64,000 bases of DNA from Brachybacterium equifaecis (GCF_023509525.1 NZ_JAKNCJ010000001.1:868001-932000), one strand, 5' to 3'. Shown: positions 35,908 through 46,354, numbered from the stretch's first letter. Numbers and translations: made by a program. The notes: a model not told the origin generated them from the sequence alone.

Positions 35908-35937
35908 CGTGCACCCTCCCTCGGGCAGGATCGATGA

Positions 35938-37524
35938 TCACAGGAACAACGACCCCCAGCCGACGACGGCGGCGAGCGCCGCAGCGACCGTCGCCCCGGC
36001 GCAGGCCACGGAGAAGATCCGCGGATGGGAGACGGGGACCGATCCCATGGTGCGGCCGGTGCGGCCGTTGACGGCGATGTAGTGCACGTACGCCTCGCCC
36101 GAGCCCCGGCGCTGGTAGTAGCTGTAGAGCCACACGGGCACGTACATCGTCACCCAGCGGGTGCCGCGCACCGCGACGCCCTCGCCCTCCCAGCGCACGC
36201 CGCGCGTGTACTGCTGGATCGTGGGGCGCACCTTCTCGCGGCCGATCGACAGGAACTTCTCCTCGACGTCCGAGTCGAGATCGGAGATGTTCTGATCGCG
36301 CCGCTCCGAGGTGAAGCCCGAGAGGTAGTTCGAGTTGTAGGCGAACGCGGCGGCGGTGTCGTACGGCTGGATCGCATCGAGCACGTAGTTCGTCGCCACG
36401 ACCTCCTGGCCGCGCGAGTAGCGGCTGGAGGACTCGGTGGCGAGGTCGTTGACGAGGATGTCGAAGCTGCGCCCCACCTCGTGCACGCTCGCGTCCCAGA
36501 ACGTCTCGGTGACGGTCGTGTCCTTGCCGATGCGGCGCTGCTCGGTGTAGCGCCGCGTGGTGATCTCGCCGGTTCCCCGCAGCTCCGCGTGGAGGTTGCC
36601 GTCCACCACCATGTACGGCATGTAGACGCCCTTGACGTTCTCGGGCACGAACTCGCGCAGGAACGCGCGGTTCGCGAATCCGCGGCGAGAGGCGACGAAC
36701 TCCTGGATCTTGGCGATGCCCTGCTCGCGGGTGAGCGTGAACGGGAGGACCGCATCGGGCACGGCGCCGTTGGGGATCTGGTGGTTCACGGAGAGCACCT
36801 GGCGGCACCAGTGGCATCGGGCCTGCAGGGACTCGTCGGTCTTCAGGACGATCTCCGCGCCGCAGCCCTGGCACTTGATGGTCATGGTCGTGGCGTCGTC
36901 GGCGATGTCGCGCGAGGCGGACGCCAGCACGCTGCCCTGGAGCTCCTCGATCGGAGTGCCGAGGTTGAACGCCTCCTCGGCGACGGGCTCGTTCCAGGTG
37001 TTGCGGCAGTAGCCGCACACCAGCGCGCGATCGGGGATCGAGTACGCGACGTCGGAGGAGCCGCAGCGCGGGCACTTGTCGAGTCCGTGGTCGAGACCGC
37101 GGTCGGTGCTGATGATGCGCTCGCCCGGAGGCCCGGGGATGAACCCGGGCTGCGCCGGCTGGGCCGACCGGGCCGTCTCGTCCGGCTGGGCCGACGGCGC
37201 AGGCGGCACGGGCTGGGAGGGCGTCTCGGGCACGAGCGGCTGCGCGGGCTCGTCCTGCTGCGGTGGCGCCGGGGCCGACGGGCCCGGCTGCGCGCCGGGC
37301 GCGCCCGTCGGCCCCCCGGGAGCTCCGGGGCCGGGCTGCTGCGCAGCAGCATCAGACTGTTGCGCAGGGGCATCAGGCTGCTGGGGCGCGCGCGGCCCCC
37401 ACGGCAGCTGCCCGCCTTCGGCACCCGGGCGCGCCCCCGCGCCCGACGGCCACCCGCCCTGCGAGAGGGGGAGGCCGTCGGGGCGCGAGGGATGCTGCGA
37501 CCGGGCGCCGAAGGGATCGGACAT
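35938..37524 (-). CDS. Double zinc-ribbon, membrane-anchored protein (YdjG-like)
   Basis: 528 residues from ATG 37524, two bases after the SPFH gene stop. Residues 1-130 are Pro/Gln/Ala-rich and disordered. Two TFIIB-type zinc ribbons follow: CPRCGSSDV with CGYC (about 150-175) and CQGCGAEIV with CHWC (about 215-240). A long beta-rich region comes next (PFTLTREQGIAKIQEFVASR, YMPYMVVDGNLHAELRGTGE, RWVTMYVPVWLYSYYQ), then a C-terminal membrane helix. This matches the architecture of Bacillus YdjG, a zinc-ribbon membrane protein that recruits PspA. The role in membrane stress is inferred from architecture and from the neighbouring SPFH gene. Confidence 0.75.
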   Translation of the reverse strand: MSDPFGARSQHPSRPDGLPLSQGGWPSGAGARPGAEGGQLPWGPRAPQQPDAPAQQSDAAAQQPGPGAPGGPTGAPGAQPGPSAPAPPQQDEPAQPLVPETPSQPVPPAPSAQPDETARSAQPAQPGFIPGPPGERIISTDRGLDHGLDKCPRCGSSDVAYSIPDRALVCGYCRNTWNEPVAEEAFNLGTPIEELQGSVLASASRDIADDATTMTIKCQGCGAEIVLKTDESLQARCHWCRQVLSVNHQIPNGAVPDAVLPFTLTREQGIAKIQEFVASRRGFANRAFLREFVPENVKGVYMPYMVVDGNLHAELRGTGEITTRRYTEQRRIGKDTTVTETFWDASVHEVGRSFDILVNDLATESSSRYSRGQEVVATNYVLDAIQPYDTAAAFAYNSNYLSGFTSERRDQNISDLDSDVEEKFLSIGREKVRPTIQQYTRGVRWEGEGVAVRGTRWVTMYVPVWLYSYYQRRGSGEAYVHYIAVNGRTGRTMGSVPVSHPRIFSVACAGATVAAALAAVVGWGSLFL

Positions 37525-37526
37525 GC

Positions 37527-38753
37527 TCAGAGACCGAGAGCCTTCTTCTTCGCAGCCTCGTAGTCGTCCTCGGAGATGAGGCCCTGCTCGAGCATCTGCT
37601 TGTACTGGGCGAGCTGCGCGACCGGGTCGGCGCCCTGCGCGGGAGCGCCGTCGGCGGGAGCCGCCTGCTGGGGGGCGCCCTGCTGGGGAGCCTGCTGGCC
37701 CTGGAACTGGGTGCCGGGAGGGTTCCCGCCCTGGACGGGCTGGACCATGCCGCCGACGCCGCCCATGCCCATTCCCATCATCGCGAGGTTCCCGCCGCCG
37801 CCGTTCTCGCCGGCCGCCTGCACGCCGCGCGCGACGGCCTGATTGATGAAGGACTGCGAGCGGTTGCCGGAGAGGGCATCGGCCTTCTGCACATCCGCCA
37901 GCAGCGCACGGGTGTTCTGGTCGTACTCGATCGAGGCGATCGCGACCTTGACGATCGCGAGGCCGCGATCGGTGGACCACTTGTAGTCCTCCTCGACGAC
38001 CGCGCCGAGGGACTGCGCGAAGCCGACGGAGTCCGACTGGATGCGGGTGATGCGGTTGCCCTTGTCAGGGTCGTTCACGTAGCGCGAGAACGCGGCGGCG
38101 AGCGAGGAGACGACCTCGGTGAACAGCTGGTTCCCGGCGGGGTTCTTCTGGTCGGCGAAATCGAAGATCGCGCCTTCCTCGGTGATGTAGTTCGCCGGCA
38201 CGTAGTTGTGCACGAACAGCAGGGGATCCACGATGCGCAGCGTGTAGGAGCCGCGGGCCACGGCGCCGACCTGGGCGTTCAGGTAGGCGTCATCCCAGTA
38301 GATCTCCGACTGGGTGCCGAAGCGGTTGTCGGGGATCTCCTTGAGGTTCACGAAGAATGCGAGCTGCTGCGAGGTGGGGCGGCCGCCGAACTTGAAGCGC
38401 TCCCAGCTCATCGAGATGGTCGAGGAGAGCGGGGTGTCTCCGGCGAAGATCGACTGCGAGTCGATCGCATCGCCGCGGAACTCGTAGCCGCCGGCCTCGG
38501 TGATGAAGCCGGTCGCGCGGCCGTCGATGACGGTGATGAGGCCGTAGCCCTGGGGCACGAGGATCTTCGAGCCGTTGGTGATGACGCCGTCGGAGCCGCG
38601 CACGTTCGAGCCGCGGCCCGCGTTCGTGCCGCGGGCGACCGCGGGGAAGAGGGCGGCCGTCGGCGGGAGGCCCTCCGGGATGGTGAGGAAGTCCTTCCAC
38701 TGATCGGCGAGCATGCCGCCGATCGCGCCCTTGAATGCCTGGATGAAGCCCAT
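37527..38753 (-). CDS. SPFH-domain protein with C-terminal SHOCT motif (YdjI-like)
   Basis: 408 residues from ATG 38753, with a purine-rich site upstream. SPFH/Band-7-like core (about 30-300; LVPQGYGLITVIDGRATGF, YDQNTRALLADVQKADALSG), a Gly/Met-rich and Gln/Pro-rich linker (QQAPQQGAPQQAAP), and a SHOCT helix pair at the end (LAQYKQMLEQGLISEDDYEA). The short N-terminal FKGAIGGMLADQWKDFL is typical of the YdjI/virion-core-like branch. It likely forms membrane-associated oligomers. First gene of the operon SPFH, zinc-ribbon, small membrane protein, FAD dehydrogenase. Confidence 0.85.
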   Translation of the reverse strand: MGFIQAFKGAIGGMLADQWKDFLTIPEGLPPTAALFPAVARGTNAGRGSNVRGSDGVITNGSKILVPQGYGLITVIDGRATGFITEAGGYEFRGDAIDSQSIFAGDTPLSSTISMSWERFKFGGRPTSQQLAFFVNLKEIPDNRFGTQSEIYWDDAYLNAQVGAVARGSYTLRIVDPLLFVHNYVPANYITEEGAIFDFADQKNPAGNQLFTEVVSSLAAAFSRYVNDPDKGNRITRIQSDSVGFAQSLGAVVEEDYKWSTDRGLAIVKVAIASIEYDQNTRALLADVQKADALSGNRSQSFINQAVARGVQAAGENGGGGNLAMMGMGMGGVGGMVQPVQGGNPPGTQFQGQQAPQQGAPQQAAPADGAPAQGADPVAQLAQYKQMLEQGLISEDDYEAAKKKALGL

Positions 38754-38897
38754 GTCGCTCTCCTTCTGGTCCGGGGACCGCGTGCCGTGCTCCCGGCACA
38801 GGAGGGCCGGCGCGCGTCGCGTGTGACGCGGCCCATGCTAGAGGGATCTGCCATGGAGTGTCTGAGGATTCGATGGGCAGGACTGGCGCCCGGTTGC

Positions 38898-39464
38898 TCA
38901 ATCCACCGTCTGCGCGATGAGCGCGCGAGTGAGGGCGACGGTGGCGAACTCTCCGTGAAGATTCGCCGCTGTCATCGCCGCGACCGTCGCGGCCGGGATG
39001 ACAGCGCCGCCCGGGGCGCTCAGGTCGAAGGTGTGCGTCGCGTCGATCGCGAAGTACGTGTCATACCCGAGATTCCCAGCTAGCCGCGCGCTCGTCTCGC
39101 AGCAGTGGTTCGTCGTGATGCCGCAGATGACAACCTGGTCGATCCCTTTCCCTCGGAGCCACGCGTCGAGGTCCGGGGAGCCGTGGAAGCAGGAGTTCAC
39201 GGACTTGGTCACCAGCAGATCCGGCTCGCCTGTGATCACGTCCTTGAACCGGTTCCCGGGCGCGCCCGGCGCGAGCACCGAGCCAGGGTCAGTGGAGTCA
39301 TGACGGACGAACACGATCGGCCAGGAGCGCTCGCGCCAGTGCGCGAGCAGAGCCGCGATATTGGACTCGCACTCGGGGTTGTAGCGAGGTCCCCAGTAGG
39401 CGACGTCGTCGAAGCCGCGCTGGACATCGACGACGATCAGGGCAGGGCTCGTGAAGCGGCGCAT
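38898..39464 (-). CDS. Cysteine hydrolase (isochorismatase family)
   Basis: 188 residues from ATG 39464. Catalytic triad visible: Asp in LIVVDVQRGF (about 13), Lys in LLVTKSVNSCFHG (about 87) and Cys in CGITTNHCCETSARLAGNLGYD (about 120). Members hydrolyse isochorismate, nicotinamide or other amides; the CGITTNHCCETSAR form is common in general cysteine hydrolases of unknown substrate. Third-position base use is visibly less GC-rich than in the genes to the left, the first sign of the accessory stretch. Confidence 0.88.
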   Translation of the reverse strand: MRRFTSPALIVVDVQRGFDDVAYWGPRYNPECESNIAALLAHWRERSWPIVFVRHDSTDPGSVLAPGAPGNRFKDVITGEPDLLVTKSVNSCFHGSPDLDAWLRGKGIDQVVICGITTNHCCETSARLAGNLGYDTYFAIDATHTFDLSAPGGAVIPAATVAAMTAANLHGEFATVALTRALIAQTVD

Positions 39465-39531
39465 CTTCGTGTTCCTTCGCCTCGTTGGGGACAGAGGGGT
39501 GTTGCTGGAGAGCCGTGCGTCCGCTCCAAAC

Positions 39532-40290
39532 TTAGAGCCTCACTCCTCCGGTGGCGTCGAGCGACTGCCCTGTGATCCATCGACTGGACTCGCCCGCCAG
39601 GAAGGCGACGATATCCGCCACGTCGCGCGGCTGACCGACTCGTCCCAGTGCCGATTCGGCCGCAACCGCCTCACGGGCACCGGGCTCGTCAATCCACTCC
39701 GCATTGATGTCTGTGTCGATGACGCCGGGACGCACAGTGTTAACGGTGATGCTCCGCTTCCCCAGCTCGACCGCCACGGCCGTGAAGGCCGCCTCGAGCC
39801 CGGCCTTCGCGGCACTGTAGGCCACGTGCGTCGGGGCCGCGATCCGCGCGTATCCGGACGACACACCGATCACCCGTGCACCTTCGCTGAGATGCGGGGA
39901 CAGGTGATGCAGCAGCATCAGCGGGACCGCGAGATTCACAGTGAGAACCCGACCCACAACGTCCCCCGTCAGCTCATCCAGAGCTTGCGCTCCGTTGATC
40001 CCCGCATTGCTCACCAGCACATCCGTACCGCCGAGTCCGTGGCGCTGCACCTCCTTGCGCCACGCATCCGCGAGGCTGGCAGCAGCCGCAGCGCCTTCGG
40101 AGAAATCAGCCTGGAGCACGACAGGTGCTGCACCGTGGCGCTCCACCTCTCGTGCCACCGCCTGGGCGGCAGCTGCGTCTGCGGCGTAGTGGATACCCAC
40201 AACGCCGACGCCCTGTCGCGCCAGAGCAACAGCGATGGCGGCACCGATGCCCCGTGAAGCCCCGGTGACCAGGGCAGTCCGTCTCCGCAT
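39532..40290 (-). CDS. SDR-family oxidoreductase
   Basis: 252 residues from ATG 40290. Classical short-chain dehydrogenase: cofactor motif TALVTGASRGIGAAIAVAL, NAGI at about 90, catalytic Ser in VIGVSSGYARI, the YxxxK pair in AYSAAKAGLEA, and a C-terminal ITGQSLDATGGVRL. FabG-like, probably NADPH-dependent; substrate unknown. It faces the TetR gene across 54 bp and is its probable target. Confidence 0.9.
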   Translation of the reverse strand: MRRRTALVTGASRGIGAAIAVALARQGVGVVGIHYAADAAAAQAVAREVERHGAAPVVLQADFSEGAAAAASLADAWRKEVQRHGLGGTDVLVSNAGINGAQALDELTGDVVGRVLTVNLAVPLMLLHHLSPHLSEGARVIGVSSGYARIAAPTHVAYSAAKAGLEAAFTAVAVELGKRSITVNTVRPGVIDTDINAEWIDEPGAREAVAAESALGRVGQPRDVADIVAFLAGESSRWITGQSLDATGGVRL

Positions 40291-40344
40291 CTCAACTCCG
40301 TAGTGATCGTTACGTAATTGTAGAGAGGTACCGTAGCACGCACT
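40291..40344. promoter_or_regulatory. Shared SDR/TetR control region
   Basis: 54-bp divergent spacer, unusually AT-rich for this window. It contains the palindromes TTACGTAA (40310-40317) and GGTACC (40328-40333), suitable as a TetR operator covering both promoters. Confidence 0.5.
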
Positions 40345-40962
40345 ATGGAACAGATGACCCGCGCGCCAGGCAGGCCGCGTTCGTTCGACCTCGCCCAAGC
40401 ACTCCATGACGCCTTGCTGACCTTCTGGAAGCACGGATACGAGGGCACGAGCGTGGCACGTCTGCAAGCGGCTACCGGCCTCACCGCCCCCGCTCTGTAT
40501 CGGGCGTTCGGATCGAAGGAAGAGCTCTTCCGAAGTGCTGTCGACCGCTATCAGGAGCAGTATGGTTTCGGCCTCGCCGCCGGTGTCCCGTTCCGCAGCG
40601 CGGTCGCCGCCTATCTCCGGAGAGCCGCCCACGAGTTCACGACTGAACCCGGCCTCGGGTGCCTGATCTCCACGGGACTGCTCGCGAGCGGTCCCGATTC
40701 GCGCGTCTCGGCGGAGGTGGTGCGAGCCGAGCGGAAAAAGGCGCTTGCAGACATTCGCTCTCGCTGCCAGGCGGCCGTGGACAGCGGGGAGCTGCCGGAG
40801 TCGACCGATATCGCTGGACTCTCTCGAGCAATCGCGGCTGTCATTCAGGGCATGTCGGTCCAAGCGCGCGACGGCGCTACTGAGATCGACCTTCTGGGGC
40901 TCGGGGAGTCCGCGATCCGTCTGATCCCAGACCACGCTTGTCCGGGTATTGATCGCGAGTGA
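40345..40962 (+). CDS. TetR-family transcriptional regulator
   Basis: 205 residues from ATG 40345. N-terminal HTH: RSFDLAQALHDALLTFWKHGYEGTSVARLQAATGLTAPALYRAFGSKEELF, with the recognition helix in the middle of that span. The C-terminal half (PGLGCLISTGLL, DSGELPESTDIAGLSRAIAAVIQGM) is the ligand domain of the AcrR/COG1309 branch. Divergent from the SDR gene, which it likely represses together with itself; the inducer is probably an SDR substrate. Confidence 0.88.
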   Translation: MEQMTRAPGRPRSFDLAQALHDALLTFWKHGYEGTSVARLQAATGLTAPALYRAFGSKEELFRSAVDRYQEQYGFGLAAGVPFRSAVAAYLRRAAHEFTTEPGLGCLISTGLLASGPDSRVSAEVVRAERKKALADIRSRCQAAVDSGELPESTDIAGLSRAIAAVIQGMSVQARDGATEIDLLGLGESAIRLIPDHACPGIDRE

Positions 40963-41017
40963 ACAGGATGGGCGGCCGCCGCCGAGCGCGACGAGACGGA
41001 GCGAATCCAGCCAGAGC

Positions 41018-41025
41018 AGATTGAC
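41018..41025. repeat. Left 8-bp target duplication of ISL3 element 1
   Basis: AGATTGAC directly before the left inverted repeat; an identical AGATTGAC follows the right end at 42465-42472. Confidence 0.9.
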
Positions 41026-42464
41026 GGCTCATCCCAATCGGGGGTGTAGGAGTTGGGGTCTGAAGCCGCCGGTCTCGAGCAGGCTTCGGGCGATGTAGTT
41101 GGTCAGGTTGCGGAACCCGAGTGCGGAGCCGCGCAGGTGTTCGAGCCGTCCGTTGAGCGCCTCGGTCGGCCCGTTGCTGGTGCCGGGTCGTTCGAAGTAG
41201 GCGAGCACGTCAGCGGCTCGCTTCTTCAGGGTCCGGCCCAGGGTGGTGAGCTCGGTGAGCACCTTGGGGACCCCGGCGCTGAGGTCGGTGATCAGCTTCT
41301 CCATGAGCTCGCGGCCACGTTGCCGGTCCTCGTGGCGATAGGCGGCGATCATGCGCTGGTAGACACCCCAGGTCGCCTCGACCTCGACGTGAACGTCATC
41401 AACGAACAGCGCGCGCAGCCTGTCGCTCTGCTTGTCGGTGAGCAGGTCCGCGCCGGTGTGCAGCGTGCGCCGCGACTTGTAGAGCGGGTCGTCCCTGAAC
41501 CCACGGTGCCCGTGGATCGCGAGTTGGACCCGGCGCCGGCACCTGTCGAGGGCGTCACCGGCCAGGCGCACGACGTGGAAGGGATCCATCACCGTGACCG
41601 CGTCCGGGATCTCCTCTGCAGCGGCGGTCTTGAACCCGGTGAAGCCGTCCATCGCGACCACCTCGACCGCGTCACGGAAGGCGTCGTCGCGGTCGGCGAG
41701 CCAGGTCTTGAACGCCGCCTTCGACCGGCCCTCGACCATGTCCAGCAGCCTTGCTGGGCCAGCGCCATCGCGGACCGGGGTGAGGTCGATGATCACGGTG
41801 ACGTACTTGTCGCCACGCCTGGTGTGGCGCCAGACGTGCTCATCGACGCCAATGACCTTCACGCCCTCAAACCGCGTGGGGTCGTTGATCAGCAGCCGCT
41901 TGCCTTCAGCCAGGACCGCGTTGTTGGCGGTGTCCCACGCGACCCCGAGTCCCTCGGCGACACGGGCGACGGTGAGGTGTGCGACCACGATCCCTTCCAG
42001 CGCCCACCGCAACCCGGTGCGCGAGAGCTTCGCGCGTGGCTCCGCCGCGGCGCTGGTGTCTTGGCGCCACACGTATCCGCAGTCGGCACAGCGGTAGCGG
42101 CGCACTACAACTTCCAGCACGGTCGGTCGCCAGCCCAGGGGCTCGTGGGCCAACCGCCGGATCGCGGTGTCACGAGCAGCGCCTTCGCTGCCGCACCGTC
42201 GGCACCACTGATCTGGTTCCACCACGCGGCACGCGAGGACCGCACGATCCGGTTCAAGTCGTTGTCCGGTCACGCTCAGACCGAGGCCGTCGAGTCGAGC
42301 GAAAGCGGTCAGGTCAGGGCGGCCGAAGCCGGCCGGCGGGGTAGCGTCGGTCACGTCGAGGTCTTTCGGATGGATGGCGTAGGAACCTCCATCGTCGGGA
42401 GACCTCGACGTCTACCTGCGGACCGACGCGCCCGGCCGACCTACACCCTCATCTGGGAAGAGCC
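41026..42464. mobile_element. ISL3-family insertion sequence 1, complete (1439 bp)
   Basis: Bounded by imperfect terminal inverted repeats of about 25 bp, both beginning GGCTC and containing GGTGTAGG, and by an 8-bp direct repeat AGATTGAC, the duplication length of this family. It holds one transposase gene on the minus strand. Intact ends, intact transposase and a perfect duplication indicate a recent insertion, placed between the TetR gene and the small SUKH gene. Confidence 0.93.
41029..42354 (-). CDS. ISL3-family transposase
   Basis: 441 residues from GTG 42354. Zinc-ribbon N-terminus (CRRCGSEGAA and CADCGYVW), helix-turn-helix region, then the DDE domain: Asp in VIGVDEHVWRH, Asp in VVAMDGFTGFK and Glu in GPTEALNGRLE. 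Full length for the family and uninterrupted, so the element should be active if expressed. It differs clearly from the other ISL3 transposase in this window. Confidence 0.93.
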   Translation of the reverse strand: MTDATPPAGFGRPDLTAFARLDGLGLSVTGQRLEPDRAVLACRVVEPDQWCRRCGSEGAARDTAIRRLAHEPLGWRPTVLEVVVRRYRCADCGYVWRQDTSAAAEPRAKLSRTGLRWALEGIVVAHLTVARVAEGLGVAWDTANNAVLAEGKRLLINDPTRFEGVKVIGVDEHVWRHTRRGDKYVTVIIDLTPVRDGAGPARLLDMVEGRSKAAFKTWLADRDDAFRDAVEVVAMDGFTGFKTAAAEEIPDAVTVMDPFHVVRLAGDALDRCRRRVQLAIHGHRGFRDDPLYKSRRTLHTGADLLTDKQSDRLRALFVDDVHVEVEATWGVYQRMIAAYRHEDRQRGRELMEKLITDLSAGVPKVLTELTTLGRTLKKRAADVLAYFERPGTSNGPTEALNGRLEHLRGSALGFRNLTNYIARSLLETGGFRPQLLHPRLG

Positions 42465-42472
42465 AGATTGAC
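42465..42472. repeat. Right 8-bp target duplication of ISL3 element 1
   Basis: AGATTGAC directly after the right inverted repeat, identical to 41018-41025. Confidence 0.9.
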
Positions 42473-42523
42473 GGATACCCAACCCATTCTTGCCCGGATG
42501 TCCATGGAACCGGACCGGAGGGG

Positions 42524-43080
42524 TCAGGCGAGGCCGTCCTCGATCGCGTAGCGGCGGGCGTCCTCGATGTTCTCGAGGTTGTCGGCGATCATCGCGGTGA
42601 AGAACTCCTCGAAGGTCGCGTACCGCTCGCCCACACCGTCGTAGAACCAGGCCACGTGGGGCTGCGCTGAGCCGTCGCGATGCTGCATGACGAACAGGCA
42701 GTCGATCTCCAGATCGGCGGCGATCGGGAACAGGGCGCCTCTGTGCAGCCCAGCCTCTTCGAGCATCTCGTCGGGCCACACGCTGACCATCAGCTCCAGC
42801 GCCGCCTGCGCAGCAGTGTCGCCGAGCTCGTCCGAGCTGAACAGGTCGGCACCGGTGAGGAATCCTCGCCAGCCGTCGGCGTGCGCGAGGAACGCCCGGT
42901 GCGCGGGGTCGAGCGCGAAGCCCAGCCGCGCCTCGGTCGCCGCGAGCTTCTCCTCAGTCGCGGCCACCGCGGGAAGAAGCCCGAGGCATCCGCGGCGTGG
43001 AGCTCCTGCTTGGTCAGGACCATCAGGCCGATGTGCGCGGGCCAGTTGAAGGGACTGTCAGGGGCAGGCGACTCGCTCAT
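42524..43080 (-). pseudogene. SMI1/KNR4 (SUKH) family protein, one-base frameshift
   Basis: From ATG 43080 (GGAGGA upstream) the frame reads MSESPAPDSPFNWPAHIGLM and LTKQELHAADASGFFP, then breaks. The next frame continues as AVAATEEKLAATEARLGFALDPAHRAFLAHADGWRGFLTG to the stop at 42524. One extra C in the CCC run (42971-42973) restores about 185 residues. The second part is a SUKH fold (SMI1/KNR4), with the typical LPxxxRxFLxxADGW beginning and an acidic end. SUKH proteins are often immunity factors for polymorphic toxins. It follows the preceding gene by 14 bp; no toxin gene is adjacent. An ISL3 insertion lies just downstream. Confidence 0.75.
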
Positions 43081-43094
43081 GGCTCGGTCCTCCT

Positions 43095-43535
43095 TCACGC
43101 CGATTCGACCATCGGCAGGATCGTGGTGACTGCACCATCGTCGTCGTAGTCGACGGCGATGTCGTAGCCCGCATGGAAGTAGTCGAAGGCCGGCAGCTCT
43201 TCGATGGGAGGGCCGAAGAACGCGCGGACGGTCTCGCGGTTCGCCGCACCGAGATCGAGGCCGTTCACCAGCGCCTCGGGCCTCGCGTACGGCGTGAAGC
43301 CCTTCTGCGGCGTGAGGTAGATGAACGCGCGCAGCACGACGCCGTCGCGCAGCATGATCGACACGCCGCTCGGCAGCGAGCGCACCGCGCTGTAGAGCGC
43401 ACCTGCGTTCCGCACCGGCGGGGTCTCCTCGACCTCGCCCAGCAGGGCGAGCGCCGGCTCGAGCCGCGGGTCGCCGATCCGGACGCCGAACGCATCCATG
43501 AACGTCCGCAGCTCTCCGGTGATCTCTGTGGGCAT
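43095..43535 (-). CDS. Unknown small protein, immunity-like
   Basis: 146 residues from ATG 43535 (AGAGAAG upstream). No family recognised. It is acidic and mixed alpha/beta; the C-terminal part VRAFFGPPIEELPAFDYFHAG, then YDIAVDYDDDGAVTTI has the pattern (FG.P, D.F..G..I.V.YD.DG.V..I) common in small toxin-immunity proteins, which often accompany SUKH genes. It forms a two-gene unit with the frameshifted SUKH gene, 14 bp downstream. The immunity idea is inferred from pattern and context only. Confidence 0.65.
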   Translation of the reverse strand: MPTEITGELRTFMDAFGVRIGDPRLEPALALLGEVEETPPVRNAGALYSAVRSLPSGVSIMLRDGVVLRAFIYLTPQKGFTPYARPEALVNGLDLGAANRETVRAFFGPPIEELPAFDYFHAGYDIAVDYDDDGAVTTILPMVESA

Positions 43536-43680
43536 CGCTTCTCTCCGCTCGAGGGTCCGGGTGCGCCGTGATGTCACCGGACAGGGTCGTCGCTGGACTC
43601 ATCTCTCGGCACCATCGCCGCTCGAGGCTCGCTGGGGGCCGACGCTACCGGACGCCGCGGCCCGGCGGAAGATGCGCTTT

Positions 43681-43857
43681 TCAGGCGGAATCGCTGCTCG
43701 GCACTACGAGCGCTGCGAGCATGGTCCGCCCGTCGGCGCGGGAGCGGAGCTCCTCGGTGGCCGGGCCCGCGAACCGCAGGGCCTCCTGCGACTCCTCGTC
43801 CTCGAGGCGGTGACCGAGGGCCAGGCGGAACGCCTCGAGCTCACCCAGCACCCGCAT
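43681..43857 (-). CDS. Small ORF coupled to the upstream gene
   Basis: 58 residues: MRVLGELEAFRLALGHRLED and ESQEALRFAGPATEEL then TMLAALVVPSSDSA. Its ATG overlaps the upstream stop by one base (TGATG), the arrangement used for translational reinitiation, which is the main reason to call it. Mostly helical and charged; no family recognised. Confidence 0.45.
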   Translation of the reverse strand: MRVLGELEAFRLALGHRLEDEESQEALRFAGPATEELRSRADGRTMLAALVVPSSDSA

Positions 43858-44294
43858 CACAGGCTCTGCGGATCGGTGATCGGCCGCAGGGAGGCGTTCT
43901 CGATCTGGAAGCTCTCCAGCAGACGCAGCGCCTGCTCGCTGAGCGCCAGGGTCGTACTCCGGCGCACGGCGGCGATGTCGTCGCCGGCGGTCAGCGATCC
44001 TGTCGGCACCAGCCGGCGCCACACGGGCAGAGGTGGGTAGTCGAACTCGTCCCACGTCGGCCCGGTCGTCACGACGACGTCCGCGAGCTCGAAGCCCGTC
44101 AGCGCGGAGGACTGCAGCGCTGCGGCGAGCGCTTCGGTGACGAGCCAGAACCCGGAGGTCTCGACGATGTCATCGCCGAGCCACCCCTCGAACTCGGCGT
44201 GGAGCGTGCCCACCAGGCGCGGCTCGCGGTCATGGCGAAAGTCGCTGCCGGCGCCGAGGGAGATCGTGACCTCGGCTTCGAAGAGGGTGTGCAT
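43857..44294 (-). CDS. Unknown protein, possible immunity factor
   Basis: 145 residues from ATG 44294, 6 nt behind TAGCCT (leaderless type). The sequence begins MHTLFEAEVTISLGAGSDFR, is beta-rich, and contains EGWLGDDIVETSGFWLVTEALAAALQ and TWDEFDYPPLPVWRRLVPTG. No known domain recognised. It lies with three other small genes on the same strand and near the SUKH gene, so an immunity or accessory role is conceivable but unproven. Confidence 0.6.
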   Translation of the reverse strand: MHTLFEAEVTISLGAGSDFRHDREPRLVGTLHAEFEGWLGDDIVETSGFWLVTEALAAALQSSALTGFELADVVVTTGPTWDEFDYPPLPVWRRLVPTGSLTAGDDIAAVRRSTTLALSEQALRLLESFQIENASLRPITDPQSL

Positions 44295-44323
44295 GCGGTC
44301 AGGCTAGCCCGCATCGCGATCCC

Positions 44324-46222
<1,899 letters not shown>

Positions 46223-46354
46223 CCCTCCAGGGTATGGGGCCGCAGAGGCGAGTCGGGTCCCGGATCGGGGTCGCGGTGGTGCCCCTCTCGCCCCTCGTCG
46301 TCCGAGGCGGCGCAGAGGCGAGACGGCCGGCCAGTCGCTCGGTACCATCCCTGC

